Below, piece after piece: positions 1 to 12,295 of a stretch of DNA of 64,000 nt (the first letter of the stretch is position 1; each line of letters starts with the position of its first letter). The DNA is from Trichopria drosophilae (taxonomy: Eukaryota > Arthropoda > Insecta > Hymenoptera > Diapriidae): assembly GCA_030407085.1 (NCBI GenBank), contig CM059584.1, positions 125,707,001 through 125,771,000 on the forward strand, written 5' to 3'. The position numbers and the translations under genes are program-made. The notes beneath the pieces were generated by a model. It had not been told where the DNA came from and ran no database searches. It saw nothing but the letters and a program-made list of their open reading frames with translations.

Positions 1-2654
1 GGTCGCTTTTGACTCGCAAAGCCTAAATCGTAACATAGGTGGATAATACCAGTTTCTTTTTAAAAAAGAATACTTGGACTTTTTCAATTTCTTCGAGACG
101 TTGAAAGGTCCATACATCACTTTCGTACAAAATACATTCAGTGCTAAGGTATAGCCGAAAACATACACATTTTCACATGAATTCGAGTTCACTTTGAAAA
201 TATTCAATTTCGAAAAATCAGTCGATATAAGTAAATCGTTTCGTATGTAAAGCAGTGCTTTATAAAATTAATGTCTTTTTTATATTTAAATGTGTCTAAG
301 CAAACATGGTTATGTGGAATTTTAATATTTTCCGGTCTACGAATATATTTTAGCAAAATATATCCTATTATCAATGATTAACCAGTTCAAAACAGGTCAA
401 AAAAGACAAAATATCATAATCTGAATCACATCACATTATCTAAAATAACTTGTGGATACGCAACTATATTTCATTTAAAATATTCAACAATTTATTTTTG
501 TATATGTAAATCAATAATTGAAGAATTTACTTTTAGCACATTATTAAGATGACACGTCTGCTGTGATCATTTAACCTACGTTTTATCATGGTTATATTTC
601 ATCTGTTGTTAAATTCACTCTTCAGATGTTTTTTAATAATTCATATGTCTGAGACACATTGAACCTTGTCGTCTTACAATTAAAAATGTATTTGCATGAT
701 TTTGGACAAATATTGTCCAATGTATCATCTTCTGCGAAATTCTGTCATCATCACTGAACACAGTCCGGATATTTTTAATCTGTAAAATCATTAAAATGTT
801 TTCAATTGCTCAATTTTGTGTAAAACAAAAAGGTTCTAAAAAATACCCAAGCAGTCACATGTGACGAACAATTAACTGAATTTTCAGAATCTTTTATTAG
901 ATTTTTATATAATAAAATATAAAATATCAAAGATGAAACTTTTTTGAAGAATTTTTCAAAATTCGGCATTTTAAAAATTGAACAGAGTTAAAAAAGTCAC
1001 TGTATTATTTTAGCAATTCTAAGAACTTTATGTTCATCAACATTTTTTCCGAAAGTCTAACATTTTAAAATAAAAATAGAATAGATGCATAGATGCTAAA
1101 CTCTGCACGGCTTTATGGATTGGTTTACCGTCTAGTACTGCTCGAAGAAACTCATATCTCAACGTAATGTAATACAAAAGCGATTTGATATCAGTATTGG
1201 AAAATTTCTATACAAACGTAGTATATTTTGGAATATAATTTTCATAAAATTGAAACTTACAATGATTTTGCGCAACCTCAGAACATTGTTTGGTTAGATA
1301 AGCGTCGAGGAAATTCTACTTTTAAAAAATAAAACGCTGGGAAACAACTATTTTCTCTTATTAACTCAATTCTTACTAAAATAACAAAGATTGTTCTTAG
1401 GACAGCTGGATAACCTCGCTGTTATAAAAATAGGAATTTTGCTCACTTAAGAGTATAGAAAATTTTTGGAAAAACAATTAATCCTTGTTAAACTAGCAAC
1501 AGAGATACATTTATATTAGTAAATTATATCATGCTTAATACAGAAGTGATAAATTATTGAATTAACCAAGTTTCTTAACTATGAAAGTAGGGTTACATAC
1601 AGTTGCTATACAAATATTATGCTTAATAAGATAAATAAAACAATACACTGTTTGAAATATGGCAAGCATGTACGCATGTGTGAGACACCTCGAAAGTCTA
1701 ATATACCCTTCACATTTCATTTAAATCTAATTCGGTAATGAGCTCGGTCAATGAAATACATTAAATTGATTTTATTCAAAGTCATTACATTTCAATTATA
1801 AACTTTTAAATATTTATTATAATAATTTAAAGGATCTGTACCAATGCAGAAATGAAAGAAAACATCTTCTGTAGAAAATATGTTTATCTATCTTCGACTT
1901 TCGGTGGCTGAAATCTATTATCTCTTTTGATGATAGAAAATTTGTTACTGCAACTTCTAGTAATGAATTTAGCCTTAAATAATTAATCGATAAGAAATGT
2001 GCATAAAGAAATTCATGATGTAGACCTCTGAGATATTGCTTTGGAAGTGTTTGAAAAGTCTAATCGGTGTAAAATTGGACCTTGTTTTCATGAGCATTAT
2101 CTCTTATTTTGAAGCTATGCGATTTGTTCCAATCAACTTTTCAGGCTTCTGAGATTCTGGCGTAACTCGATACCAGGTTATAGGGTCATTTTTATGCGAA
2201 ATTGAAGGAGGTACAATGATGACAATTTGGGTCATTTTTCTCTAATTATAGAATACGCTTTAATGTTTTTAATGTTATTCAAGGCATATTAAATTATTTA
2301 TCTGAGTTACAGTAGACTTGAACCAATTCAACTGATAGTATTAAATGCTCTCAGCAAACTAATTACAAAATGAAAGAAAAATAAATAAACATAAAACTTA
2401 TGCTGAACAATAAAATGAATGAAAAATGACACAATTATATCGCCTTCCCCTTTGGTCACAGAAGCGCATTAAACTAAAGTAATAATTTTAATGAAATTTA
2501 AATTCCGGTTTCGTAAAACCAGTTTCGTAATTAAAAAGAAATTCAATATCATCTCCATGAAATATCATTTGAAAAATGATAACTTAATAATGATATTTCT
2601 TAACTTCATTAGTACATTCATTCAAATAACATTATAATCGAATTCATCCCCAGC
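1..2654. other. AT-rich stretch without recognisable genes
   Basis: Stops are dense in all six frames and no exon with plausible splice sites or a known domain was recognised. It could be intergenic DNA or the intron of a gene extending beyond the left edge. I see no RNA gene and no long repeat here. Confidence 0.5.
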
Positions 2655-3100
2655 AAAACACGTGTTCCAGGCGTTTAAGGTCACCGATTACAAAGTCCAG
2701 GTAGTGCGCTCCGTAGTTTTTGATCTTATCATGCAAACTACTTACTTCAGGTGCTTAGGATTGCCGATTACGGAGTCCAGGTAGCGGGCTCCATAATTTT
2801 TTATCTTATCTTTTAAAACACATGCTCCAGACGTTTCAGGTCGCCGATTACGGAGTACAGGTAGCACGTGTTCTGCAAGATAACATCAAAAACTACTTAG
2901 CGGGCTACCTGGACTTCGTAATCGGCGACCTTAAATATCCGAAACACGTGTTTCTGCACGATAAGACCAAAAACTATGCAGCACTTAACCCATAAACGGT
3001 GATCCTAAGCACCTGGAGTAAGTATTTTTCTATGATAAGATCAAAAACTACGGAGCGCGCTACCTGGACTCCCTAATCCGTGACCCTGAGCAACTTTAAG
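2655..3100. repeat. Palindromic cluster of a ~65-bp GC-richer repeat (three direct, three inverted copies)
   Basis: A unit with the core CGATTACGGAGTCCAGGTAG, followed by a CTCCGTAGTTTTTGATCTTATC-like tail, occurs near 2661-2735, 2748-2811 and 2820-2864. It then recurs in reverse complement near 2892-2946, 2974-3023 and 3044-3093 (for example GGGCTACCTGGACTTCGTAAT). The copies differ by point changes and small gaps, so the cluster is not newly formed. The symmetry about ~2880 makes one large potential cruciform. The block is clearly richer in GC than its surroundings. It is probably the core of an unclassified foldback element. Confidence 0.75.
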
Positions 3101-3407
3101 CACATAAAGTGGTTCATATCATGGACTCATACTTTCATCATCATATATTTTATGAATACGTTATTGACCCAAATTTCATGATCAAGTACATTAATAGTCC
3201 TATCAATTTCAAAAAAATTAAAAAAACATCCATAAACGCGCATGAAAACTGAATTAAATTTAAGATTTCATTATTTGAAATTGAATAGTCTAGTACATAT
3301 TAACAAAATTAAAATAAATTCATAATTTGACATTAAAAGCTAATGAAATTTAAGATTATTTCTAACAGTGCATTTATTTTCAAAATTACTTTATAACCTT
3401 GCCTCGA

Positions 3408-3450
3408 ATTATTATTATTATTATTATTATTTTTTTTTTTTTTTTTTTTT
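3408..3450. repeat. ATT microsatellite followed by a 20-base T run
   Basis: About seven ATT units run straight into an uninterrupted T20. This is a simple repeat; a poly-A tail of an element on the minus strand is possible, but no element body was recognised beside it. Confidence 0.85.
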
Positions 3451-4450
3451 GTCAGAATTATGCCAAATTCTCATGAGCCTGACAAAATTTTATTCGATCA
3501 AATCTCAGAACTTGTAATCCGAGAAAATGCTCAATAAAAGAAAGGTCCAAATTGTGTTTAGACTCGACTTTTCCAACATTTTTTTAACATTTCACTTCCA
3601 TTTGTTTTAGACGTACAAAATTTGAACAACAAATTGCACATCTCTTAATAAACTCAATTAATTTTTAATATATTCATATATATATAATCCCTATTCGTAT
3701 ATAACTATAAAAATGAATTTGAAAAAGGAACTCCACAACAGAAAAATGCAAATCAGTCATTCCTTACGCTGAGTATTAGGGTGTTCTTTAGGAGCTACGA
3801 AGAGGCCTAAATAATAAACTTTTTAATCTAAATTCATTACTGATTATTTTTTTGAGACCTAAATACATTTTTAATGTGGTAATAATAAAACTTTCATCGA
3901 AAGAGCTAGTACTAACATTGTTATGAACTTTGTAATTTTATTTCTAACTTTTATGAATATGTGTTCTACTGATATTTTCCTTCGTTTCTGCTTTTGATAA
4001 AGAAAATATTTAGATTTAAATTCCTATTATCGTAATAAATATCGTAATGTATATCATAATATAGATAAAGTAAATTATTGTGCATTCAAAAATAATGATT
4101 AAACAAGAAACATATTCTGCGTTGCCCCAAATAATTATCTATTTTTACTTCTATTAACACCATTACTAAAAGAATAATATTGTCTTTGTCGTAACTTTTT
4201 TATTGTTAAATGAACCAAGAAAACTTACTTAAACAATAAATTTCCCCGTTACTGCAGTCAGTTTTTCCTTATTTCTTTAACAACGATTGAATAGTTGAGG
4301 CCATATTCAATAAGATAGCCTTATTGAATCCTTGCACACGGGTGTAAGGAATTTCTTTGAGTGTACAGCATAAATAAAAATATACTTAAAAATTATAATT
4401 CTTTTTTAGACCATTGTTAAATGGAATATCTGATCCTCCTGTCCATGTTT
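3451..4450. other. AT-rich non-coding stretch
   Basis: There are short A/T runs and scattered ATATAT near 3676-3686. No reading frame, RNA gene or inverted repeat was recognised. Confidence 0.45.
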
Positions 4451-4650
4451 AATGAAGCTTTCTCTGCGTGTTTATTTTACTCAAAACGAAACACGCAACA
4501 AAAGAGTAAAATGCATAATATGCATACAATTAATTCACAGTCTGCAAATAAGAATGGTGACAGTAAATGGACGTAATCTTGAAGTTGTCAACACGCTAGA
4601 TTTTATTCAAAATACATCAAGAGAAACGACATCGACGACACATCGCGAAA

Positions 4651-4971
4651 ATGTCTGAATTTTCAGATTTTTTGCGGAAAAACTATAGTCGAGATGTCTT
4701 GGTTGGAATGAATCAACGTGCCGACAGTATCAACGCCGGCGAATTTCAGAAACCTATGAATATTTATAAAGGCATATTTTTCCGCGAGTCTGGATTGAAA
4801 CTTGAATGTGTACCCAGATTTTGTACCCTGACAGAAGGGAGCACACCACGCACTTCATATTACTTTGAATACGTGCAGGTATTCGCGTGGGAGTTTTCAC
4901 AGATTTATAGAACGGTCGTCGGTGTCGAAGTTATAGAATCCGCAGTAATTCTGTGCTGCAGAGAATATTGA
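4651..4971 (+). CDS. Unassigned open reading frame, 106 codons
   Basis: An ATG-started frame runs for 106 residues to TGA. It contains stretches such as RDVLVGMNQRADSINAGEF and YYFEYVQVFAWEFSQ and several cysteines (ECVPRFC, LCCREY). Its codons are richer in GC than the flanks, which is the only reason to list it. I recognise no domain, signal peptide or membrane segment. A second frame (4452-4658) overlaps its start in another phase, which could mean a frameshifted relic. It could equally be a single exon or a chance frame. No polyadenylation signal or splice site decides the matter. Confidence 0.18.
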   Translation: MSEFSDFLRKNYSRDVLVGMNQRADSINAGEFQKPMNIYKGIFFRESGLKLECVPRFCTLTEGSTPRTSYYFEYVQVFAWEFSQIYRTVVGVEVIESAVILCCREY

Positions 4972-5533
4972 TTTTGATTCATATCTCTCAATGTAATTTC
5001 AGTTATCGGCTATAGATTCAATAATTAGATTAAAATGGTTCGAACTGGAAAATGCGCGTTTATTATTACGTTCAAAAATTTTAGTTTAACTAAAGTCGAC
5101 ACTAATGTTATAAAAAATAGGAACCAGTCAATAACCAATTGGGTTAAGATGGAAATTTGCTACAAACTTTGAACTATTTCGTTCAATGTTTTTGCATTAC
5201 AATGAGTCAAAGTTTTGTTGTTCATTCGCGAAATTTGCAACAGTTTGTTTTCACGCGAATTTACTCTCTATCCTAGTGCAACGAGTGAGCAAGTTTACTT
5301 TATTGGGTAACGGTCTATGGACCACTCTCCACATTTTCGCATCGAATGAAGTGATGTTTTCCTTGTTTCTGAATACGAAATTTCCTGCAAGGAAAAGTGA
5401 TTACTATTTGATCCCATACATATATTATACTGCATCACGCGCTTGGTGATGCCCATTCTTCTGTGAAAAAGTATCGGCGAGTCAATTTTCTAGCTGTTCG
5501 CTGTTAGAAATTTCTCCACGAAATTTAATTATT

Positions 5534-5960
5534 TTAACCCGTTAATATCTGAATACACCAAAAATTGACGTCGCATATTAAATCGATCTATAAGAGTTAC
5601 TTGTTAAATAATAAATAAATATTCGATGGACGCATTGGTTAGCAAATCACGATGTTTTTGCGATGCATACTTTCATTTTTTCCATCTAATTTTTTCTGAT
5701 GACACAAAAAAGTCGGCTCAATCAGAAATACTGCAAATTTTGCTACAAACATTCACCATTTTTGTATGATAGTAAAGATTCAATGCGCAATTTTGTATAG
5801 CAAAATTTGCATTATTTCTGATTGAGCAGGCGACTTTGTGTCATAAGAAAAAATTAACTAGAAAAATTATAAGTATGAATCAGAAAAACATCGCGATTTG
5901 CTCGACAAAGCCGTCCATTAAATATTTATTTAATATTTAATAATTACGTTTATCGTTGAT
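5534..5960. mobile_element. Decayed foldback element beginning TTAACCCGTTAA
   Basis: The arms at about 5605-5757 and 5790-5945 are inverted copies. The left arm has CTCAATCAGAAATACTGC and the right arm has the inverted GCATTATTTCTGATTGAG; both arms also carry a matching ATCACGATG / CATCGCGAT segment. The left edge, TTAACCCGTTAA, resembles the ends of the TTAA-flanked elements at 7095 and 23091. The matching right terminus is no longer evident, so this is probably an old member with a lost end. Confidence 0.6.
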
Positions 5961-7094
5961 TATTATTTTACAGTAATTACAATACTTTATTTGTAAATGT
6001 ATTTTGTGAATATAAACAGAAAATAGCTTAACATTTACTTTACTGAAATTTAATAAACCAGCAATTATAATCAATATTTGATGCATCGATATTTGAAACT
6101 ACTAAACAAATTTAATTTATTTAATATATCCTACATGAATCCGATTCTGAACCTAACGATGAATATTACGAATATTAATGACATCACTGATGCTTGATAT
6201 GAAAAGTAATAAAAAGTTTACGACTTATCGAAGATTATGATTCTGGATGATAGTTCATTTCTAAGAAGAATGGATTTTAATTTTACTGATTTGTTATTGC
6301 AGTTTGAATGAATGTTTCAAATCCTGCGGTAAAGTGGCTTGACGTGAGGGTTTTCCCACTTTGCGGTTTCCTGATGCCACCACACATCAGAATCGAAGTG
6401 CTTCTTTAGTTATCGGCTGCAGCAACAAGGGGAGATATATTAGGTTTATCGCGAAGTTCCTGAAAATAGACTATTTTAATTTCAACGTGATGATTGAACA
6501 GCTAAGAGAGGATCATAAGAATTAAACATTTTTCTTTCATTCATTTAATATTTGATATGTCCCGAAAAAAGCCACTACAATGAACACATGGTAAACGAAT
6601 TTCGTGTACCTGCATAGCTCCTCTTTAAATAAATACATATAACCTGTTGGTTCCAAGGGGCCGTGTTCATCGATTTAACGGAAATCATATGATAGCAATA
6701 CTATTTGCGATTGTATGCTGGTCTCAAGGGAACAAGAAATTCGAAGATTCGAAACACACAATATCTTTACTTCAAATATATGAACCGCAAATGTATCGTA
6801 GCAAAACGGAAGTTCACACAGAAAGACATATGAATATAAACTTTCCTAGGTATAATGAAAAACGGTTTCCGAATTGCTATCTCGAATATGTTATACTTAA
6901 CAAAAAAAAAACACGATAGTTTTCAGATACCAGATCCAGGACTTAAAAAACACCAAATTTTAAAAGTATTACGAAATTTAATAGAATAGCGTAAAATCAA
7001 TTATTGTTATAATGATTTATCAATTACCAATATATATATATAATATTGATTACTTATAGTATGCATGTCTAACATTAAACTTTACCAAATTACG
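5961..7094. other. AT-rich stretch without recognisable genes
   Basis: An open frame at 6647-6919 (90 codons) has no recognisable domain and looks like chance. A short GC-richer patch near 6310-6440 (with AAGTGGCTTGACGTGAGGG) carries no frame I can assign. Confidence 0.4.
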
Positions 7095-8415
7095 TTAACA
7101 CATTAACGTCGGGAAGGACACATTTCCTACTTCAATATTTCAATCAAGTATTTCATGTGAAAATTAAAGTTCAAAAAAATTGTAATATATATGTGTCTTG
7201 TTATTTTCGAGATCGGTCATCTCAATGGAATTGTCAAAAGTGAGCTATCATAATTACAAAATTAAATATAACGATCTAAATGTAAAAAAAACGCAAAAAA
7301 TCGGGTATACATTTTTATAAAACATTTTTTTCTCATAGAAAGAGGCACAAAATTCTTAACTATAAAGGTGAAAGAAAGAGTTGCAGTATTAAGATATATT
7401 TTTCAAATATTAAAAAACTAACATTATGATCACAAAATAGCGACCGCGGTGAGAATTTTCTTTTTAAATCTTAACAATTTTTTTTCATGAAAACTGCAAA
7501 CTCTGCAAAAAAAGTGGTGAGAACAAACGTTTCTTAGAATGTGTCAAAGAATATTCTCAATTTTTTCAGAATGTGCTGATACGAGTTGTTATTTTTCAAA
7601 AATTAAGAAAATCGAAATTGTGAAAAAACTCATTTTAAAAAATCTGAAAAAGTTTGAGAGTAACCTTTGACTAATTCTAAAATATTTTTGTTCTAAGAAG
7701 ATTTTCTCTAAAGTTTATAGTTTTTGAGAAAAAAAATGATTAATCTTTTCTAGATTTCAAGAATAATAATTTCTTTTGGCGAAAAATATAGACTTTAGAC
7801 GATATTTTTTTAGAACAAAATTATCTTAGAATTTGTCAAAAAATGCACTAATATTTTTTTAGATTTTTTAAACGACTTTTTGTAAATTTCGTTTCTCCGA
7901 AAATTTAAAAAATTAAAAATGATATCTAAATATTCTGAAAAAAATTGGGCATTCTCTTTGATACATTCTAAGACATTTTTATTCGTAGAAAATGTTGTCT
8001 AAAGTTTATAGTTTTCATGAGAAATATTTGTTAACTTTTAAAAAGAAATTACTCACTGCCATCGCCATTTTGTGAACATCATGTTATTTTGTTAATATTT
8101 TTAAAATATATCTTAACATTACAACTATTTTCTTCACCTTTAGTCAAAGAATTTTGTGACCGAAAAGACTCTTTTGACGAGAAAAAAGTGTTTTATTCAA
8201 AAGTGTAACCGATTTTTTGCGTTTTTTTTTTACATTTAAATCGCTTTATTTAATTTTCTAATTAATATAGCTCAATTTTGATAACGCCATTGAAAAGACC
8301 AAACTTGAAAATAGTACGATACATACGTTCAAATTTTGTTGATGTTCGATTTTCATGTGAAATACTTAATTGAAATTGAAGTACAAAAAGTGTCCTTCCC
8401 TCGTTAATGGGTTAA
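7095..8415. mobile_element. TTAA-flanked foldback element, 1.32 kb
   Basis: Both edges carry TTAA (7095-7098 and 8412-8415). The left end reads ACATTAACGTCGGGAAGGAC and the right end, inverted, reads CCATTAACGAGGGAAGGAC. The arms stay complementary for hundreds of bases, for example TTTTACATTTAAATCG near 8230 against CGATCTAAATGTAAAA near 7274. There is no coding capacity; the middle is A/T-run sequence. TTAA target duplication is the known hallmark of the piggyBac superfamily, so this is probably a non-autonomous relative. The transposase source is not in the window. Confidence 0.75.
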
Positions 8416-9147
8416 ATGAGGTCAATTGCGTAAATTAAATTAAAAATTTAAGAATCGTGCAAAATAAATGGTCAAATTAACCGGAGTCTCCGCTTCTTAA
8501 TTCGTACTTACGTAATTACAATATTGCAAACAACCATTACACGTACACAAAAGACACTGAAATTCATTGTTCAAGGAACCGTAAAATACGTCATGTTAAA
8601 GCACAGATTAATTTAAAAATTCTATATATATATATGTCCATATTATACACATAAACATTTTATTATTATTCGTTTGTGAATGTTAGTCAATAAAATCCAA
8701 ATCAGTTTGCCATACCCGTTTTATCATACTTCATTAGCATTAATCTAATTCCAAGTATGCAGATAATTTATTCCGCAGTCTACACTGCGCTGTGGTTTCT
8801 GGGGAATGAATGAGAACACGTTCTCCAGGGCATCGATAGTACTTTTACTCATGTATTTATATGAAAGTACTATTAATGATTATTTCAGCTGTTGCAGCTG
8901 GAACTTTTTAAAGAGATATTTAAAAATCTTTTATAAAATAATAGAGTGCCTAGAATGTTTTTCACTCACTATAAATAGAAAAGACTCGGGCAAGATGGAC
9001 ACCTTAAGAGAGAATGAAGAAATAACAGATCGAATACGTATAAAAATATATTACAAGAATGTTTGTATAAACTAGACACAATAACGAATATATAACATTC
9101 AAAGGGCCAACCAGAAAAAAATATTTTCTCACACTCTGAGCGCAAAA
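8416..9147. other. AT-rich stretch without recognisable genes
   Basis: An open frame at 8806-9075 (89 codons) shows no domain and has an A/T-driven composition. Nothing else was seen. Confidence 0.4.
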
Positions 9148-9293
9148 TGCTATTTTGTTCCCTACATTACGGGAGCAAAATAGCGCATTCTCTCCCTAGG
9201 GAGCAAAGTAAATTTAGCCGGGAGCAAAATAAGTTTTTCTCGCTCTATTCCGAAAATACTCTTTTGCTTCGTATATCGCGGGAGCAAAATAAC
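9148..9293. repeat. Cluster of GGGAGCAAAATA motifs
   Basis: The 12-mer GGGAGCAAAATA or a one-base variant occurs at about 9171, 9199, 9220 and 9280. An inverted relative, TATTTTGTTCCC, lies at 9150-9161. Spacing is irregular. An open frame crosses the cluster (9147-9452), but the repeats and the adjoining hairpin explain it without a gene. Probably a decayed element terminus repeated in situ. Confidence 0.6.
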
Positions 9294-9314
9294 ACGCCCT
9301 CGTATGAGAAAATT

Positions 9315-9438
9315 ATTATGTGCAATAAGGGAGAACAGGTGTTTGCAGACTCATTCGAATTGCCGACCTCGCTTCACTATTGCGACAAACTCGCCCTCGT
9401 CGGCAAACACCTATTGTATTCCCTAGTTGCACAATGTA
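9315..9438. mobile_element. Short hairpin MITE, ~124 bp
   Basis: Imperfect terminal inverted repeats of about 30 bp: TTATGTGCAATAAGGGAGAA on the left against the inverted TTGCACAATGTA end on the right, both running into a GTGTTTGC / GCAAACAC pair. The centre is GC-richer and holds GACCTCGCTTCACTATTGCG. Size and structure fit a non-autonomous DNA transposon; the family is unknown. Confidence 0.6.
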
Positions 9439-9440
9439 CT

Positions 9441-10220
9441 ATTAACCTATAATCAAACAAAAATTTTAATATTAAAATTTTTATATTTATCATTAAATTT
9501 TGAGGAGCAGGGAAAACCGCAGGGCAAGACAGGCATCATAGGGAAAATAAAGTAAACGTCGATTATGTCAAAAAGTTTTCTGTATATTTATTGCACAAGT
9601 GAAAATAGAGGTCATTAAACTCATAATATAACAAGAACATAAATCGTGTTATTATCAAAACAAATAATGGTAGGAATGCCATACTGCTTTGCAGCAGATT
9701 TCTAAAAACATAACTTCAAATACGCCAAATTATACCCAAATTTATTACTTACTTTTGAAAATGTTAGTTTTAATAGGACGTTTGACAATTAAATATTTAT
9801 TCAACGTTTTCGGTACAATTTTTCACGGCTATAATTGGCATGGGCATAATCCTGTAAAGATACCAAATTCTCTGTAATTTCTGGGCATGCATCAGTTTTA
9901 ACACCCTAAGAATTGTATCTGAGTTTTTTATATTTGGATGTTTACACAAACTTATGGATGCAAGTAAATCATTTATTGCTACTAAATATTTACGTGAATT
10001 AAGGAAATATTCTCTTAAATTAATCAAACTAAATATCCAAAAATAGTTTCTTAATTTAAGTAATTCTATTCCAGGCACTAATTAACCAATTTGTATATAT
10101 TTTTGTAAGTTACAAAGGCATATAAAAAATTTATGCACCCTTGAACATCTACACTTAATAAATTTTATTCGTGTGTTTTTGAGGATAGTGAATTTAATCT
10201 GAAATTTTAAACATTCAACC
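9441..10220. other. AT-rich stretch without recognisable genes
   Basis: Frames at 9689-9877 (+) and 9797-10078 (-) overlap on opposite strands without a recognisable domain. I see no RNA gene or clear repeat. Confidence 0.4.
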
Positions 10221-10915
10221 ATTTTTCTTGGTCAAATCATTTTTATTAAAACATAAAACCGATCTCTGTTTCCCAAACTTTTTTGTTATTGCTTTTTTAA
10301 CTTTAAATGTCAAGTTTTTTGCATTTATTAAAAAACATTCTCCCTTCACGACTTCACCCTCAAAGATTAAAATTAAGGAGGAGAAAAATCTAAAAACACA
10401 CCAAATTTGGTGTGAAACATTCGCAATTTATAAGAAAAAAAAAACAATTTAAATCTGAGCAATTTTTTATTGACAAAACACAATTGTTTTGTTTATTGAA
10501 ACAAAAAAAAACCTGGTTCCCAAACATTTTCGGGTTTTCGTTTGTGTGTACTTAATGAGCGACGTTTTTGTCTTACATTAAATTTGTATATTGGTTGACT
10601 TTAAAATGTAATCGTTTTAAGTATTTGTTTTTATAATGCAGCCAGTGCATTAGTGCAAACGTGAAAGCTTCTTCTTGAATGGGTTGAAGAATTTTTTTAA
10701 TTATTTGGTGGGTCTATTTTTGTTTAGATTTTTTCCCTGCCTTAATTTTTATAATGGAGGGTGACATTCATGGAGGGGGATTTAATTTTGTTTGTTAATA
10801 AATGCAAAAAACTTTATATTTAAAGCAAAAAAAAAGTAAAATTTTTTAAAAGTTTCGGAAACAGGGATTTTGATCATTTTTAAATAAAAAATTTCGTTTT
10901 GACCAAAAAAAATTA
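10221..10915. mobile_element. Foldback element, ~0.7 kb
   Basis: The outer arms are inverted copies: ATTTTTCTTGGTCAAATC on the left pairs with the inverted GTTTTGACCAAAAAAAAT on the right. A second matching pair is CTCTGTTTCCCAAAC against GTTTCGGAAACAGGG. There is no coding capacity. Target duplication and family were not identified. Confidence 0.6.
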
Positions 10916-11615
10916 TGTTAAATTATGTTAAATTATGTTGAATCAATGAACAACCTGAAATTCGAAATTTTTTGTCAGTCGAAATTTGCACTTAATTTTA
11001 AAATCGCCCAGAAATTTAATATTTTATAAAATCTTCTGGCAATTTTTAAGTATTATTTTATTATTGTTATATTATTTGTTAAGTATTAAATGAGAATTTT
11101 TACTATCGAAATGCAAATATGTAGAAGTAAATAAAATAACGTACTTTCTAAAAAATTGTTGTTACCTGAGTTGCATGAAAGCGGTTTATTTGTCTTAACA
11201 AATGAACAAATAGACGACTGAGTTTTTGACTGCTAAATCATATATGATATTATTTAAAATACTGCATTTTCTATAGATAATAATAGTAAAATGCCGAAAA
11301 AAGAAAGGATTTAACGAACCTTCCTTGAATCAGACCTTAATTATACGATATTTGAAAAAAAAACCTCCTGCAAGAAAATTAATCTCTTTTTAGATGCTGC
11401 ACAAAGACATACACATTTTCACAAAATTGTTTTTTATTTGTAATATTTGTCGGATTCAGATATTTTATGTTCAGTGGGGATTGTAGTATCAGCAGTTTTA
11501 TTTCCACTTTCATTACGAAACGTTGCAATCTATTGTCTCTCATAGATCAACGCTACGTTTGTTTAATATCGATGACGGCGCATAGTACGACCATACAATA
11601 ATCCATCCGTGAAGT
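10916..11615. other. AT-rich stretch without recognisable genes
   Basis: A threefold AATTATGTTA tandem stutter at 10911-10938 is the only local structure. No gene was recognised. Confidence 0.4.
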
Positions 11616-11837
11616 TTGAAAAATATTTCAGAAATGAATATTAAATGTAATGGATATCATGTCACCTACTGCGGATGTAATTCTGACAGCAATGTGCGTT
11701 ATTATTTCCGCATCCAATTAGAGTCCTACAACTTGACATGCCCAGATGAAGATGTATACGAATTAGGTCAACCCGGTCGAACCTTCTCAAACCATACACT
11801 TTATCTTCTGTTCCAATGTGCAATGAATAATCTTTGA
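11616..11837 (+). CDS. Unassigned cysteine-containing open reading frame, 73 codons
   Basis: The frame has more balanced codons than its flanks and several cysteines (KCNGYHVTYCGC, LTCPDEDVYELG). A possible acceptor, ATATTTCAG, ends just before its second ATG. It could be an exon of an extracellular protein, even an upstream exon of the VWFC gene on the same strand. However, it does not match the first half of a VWFC repeat, and I found no partner donor site that makes it convincing. Confidence 0.2.
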   Translation: MKNISEMNIKCNGYHVTYCGCNSDSNVRYYFRIQLESYNLTCPDEDVYELGQPGRTFSNHTLYLLFQCAMNNL

Positions 11838-12295
11838 ATTATTATCGAACTCGAAGTATTCATTCCATATGTCCACATTTAATATTCGAAGTTTATATTT
11901 TAAATGTGATTTTTACAATATACGTAATTCAATGTTAATGATTTATTGAATCGTGTTACTGTTACCTCTGTAAAAAATGTGGGGGTTTTCACTAGCAACA
12001 TAGTGCGAAATTCCCTCATTTTGACCATCCATCCAATATATTTTTTCGAAGACCTATTATTGACTTGATGAAAATGAAGTATTTTCACGGTTGAAAAGTA
12101 TAGCAATAGGTGTATGGCATATATCCAGATAGGTCGTACTCTAAATTTGGGAAATCAATCTGTAAACTTGAGCGAAAATTGATAATATTTAGGTAATTTT
12201 TACTCCTTTTGGAAGCGAACAAATCCGATCATCTTTTGTGTCTAATTAGTTGTTTGCAGACAAGTTGTACGATTGCGCAGGCACTTGTCTTTCTA

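Noticed and set aside
2655..3100. CRISPR-like spacing of short repeats
   Set aside because: The units vary, switch orientation in the middle and have no uniform spacers; there are no Cas genes and the DNA is from an animal.
4452..4658. 68-codon frame overlapping the start of the 4651 frame
   Set aside because: There is no recognisable motif, and it overlaps another frame in a different phase.
9147..9452. 101-codon frame
   Set aside because: It runs through the GGGAGCAAAATA cluster and a hairpin MITE; its apparent coding bias comes from the repeats.
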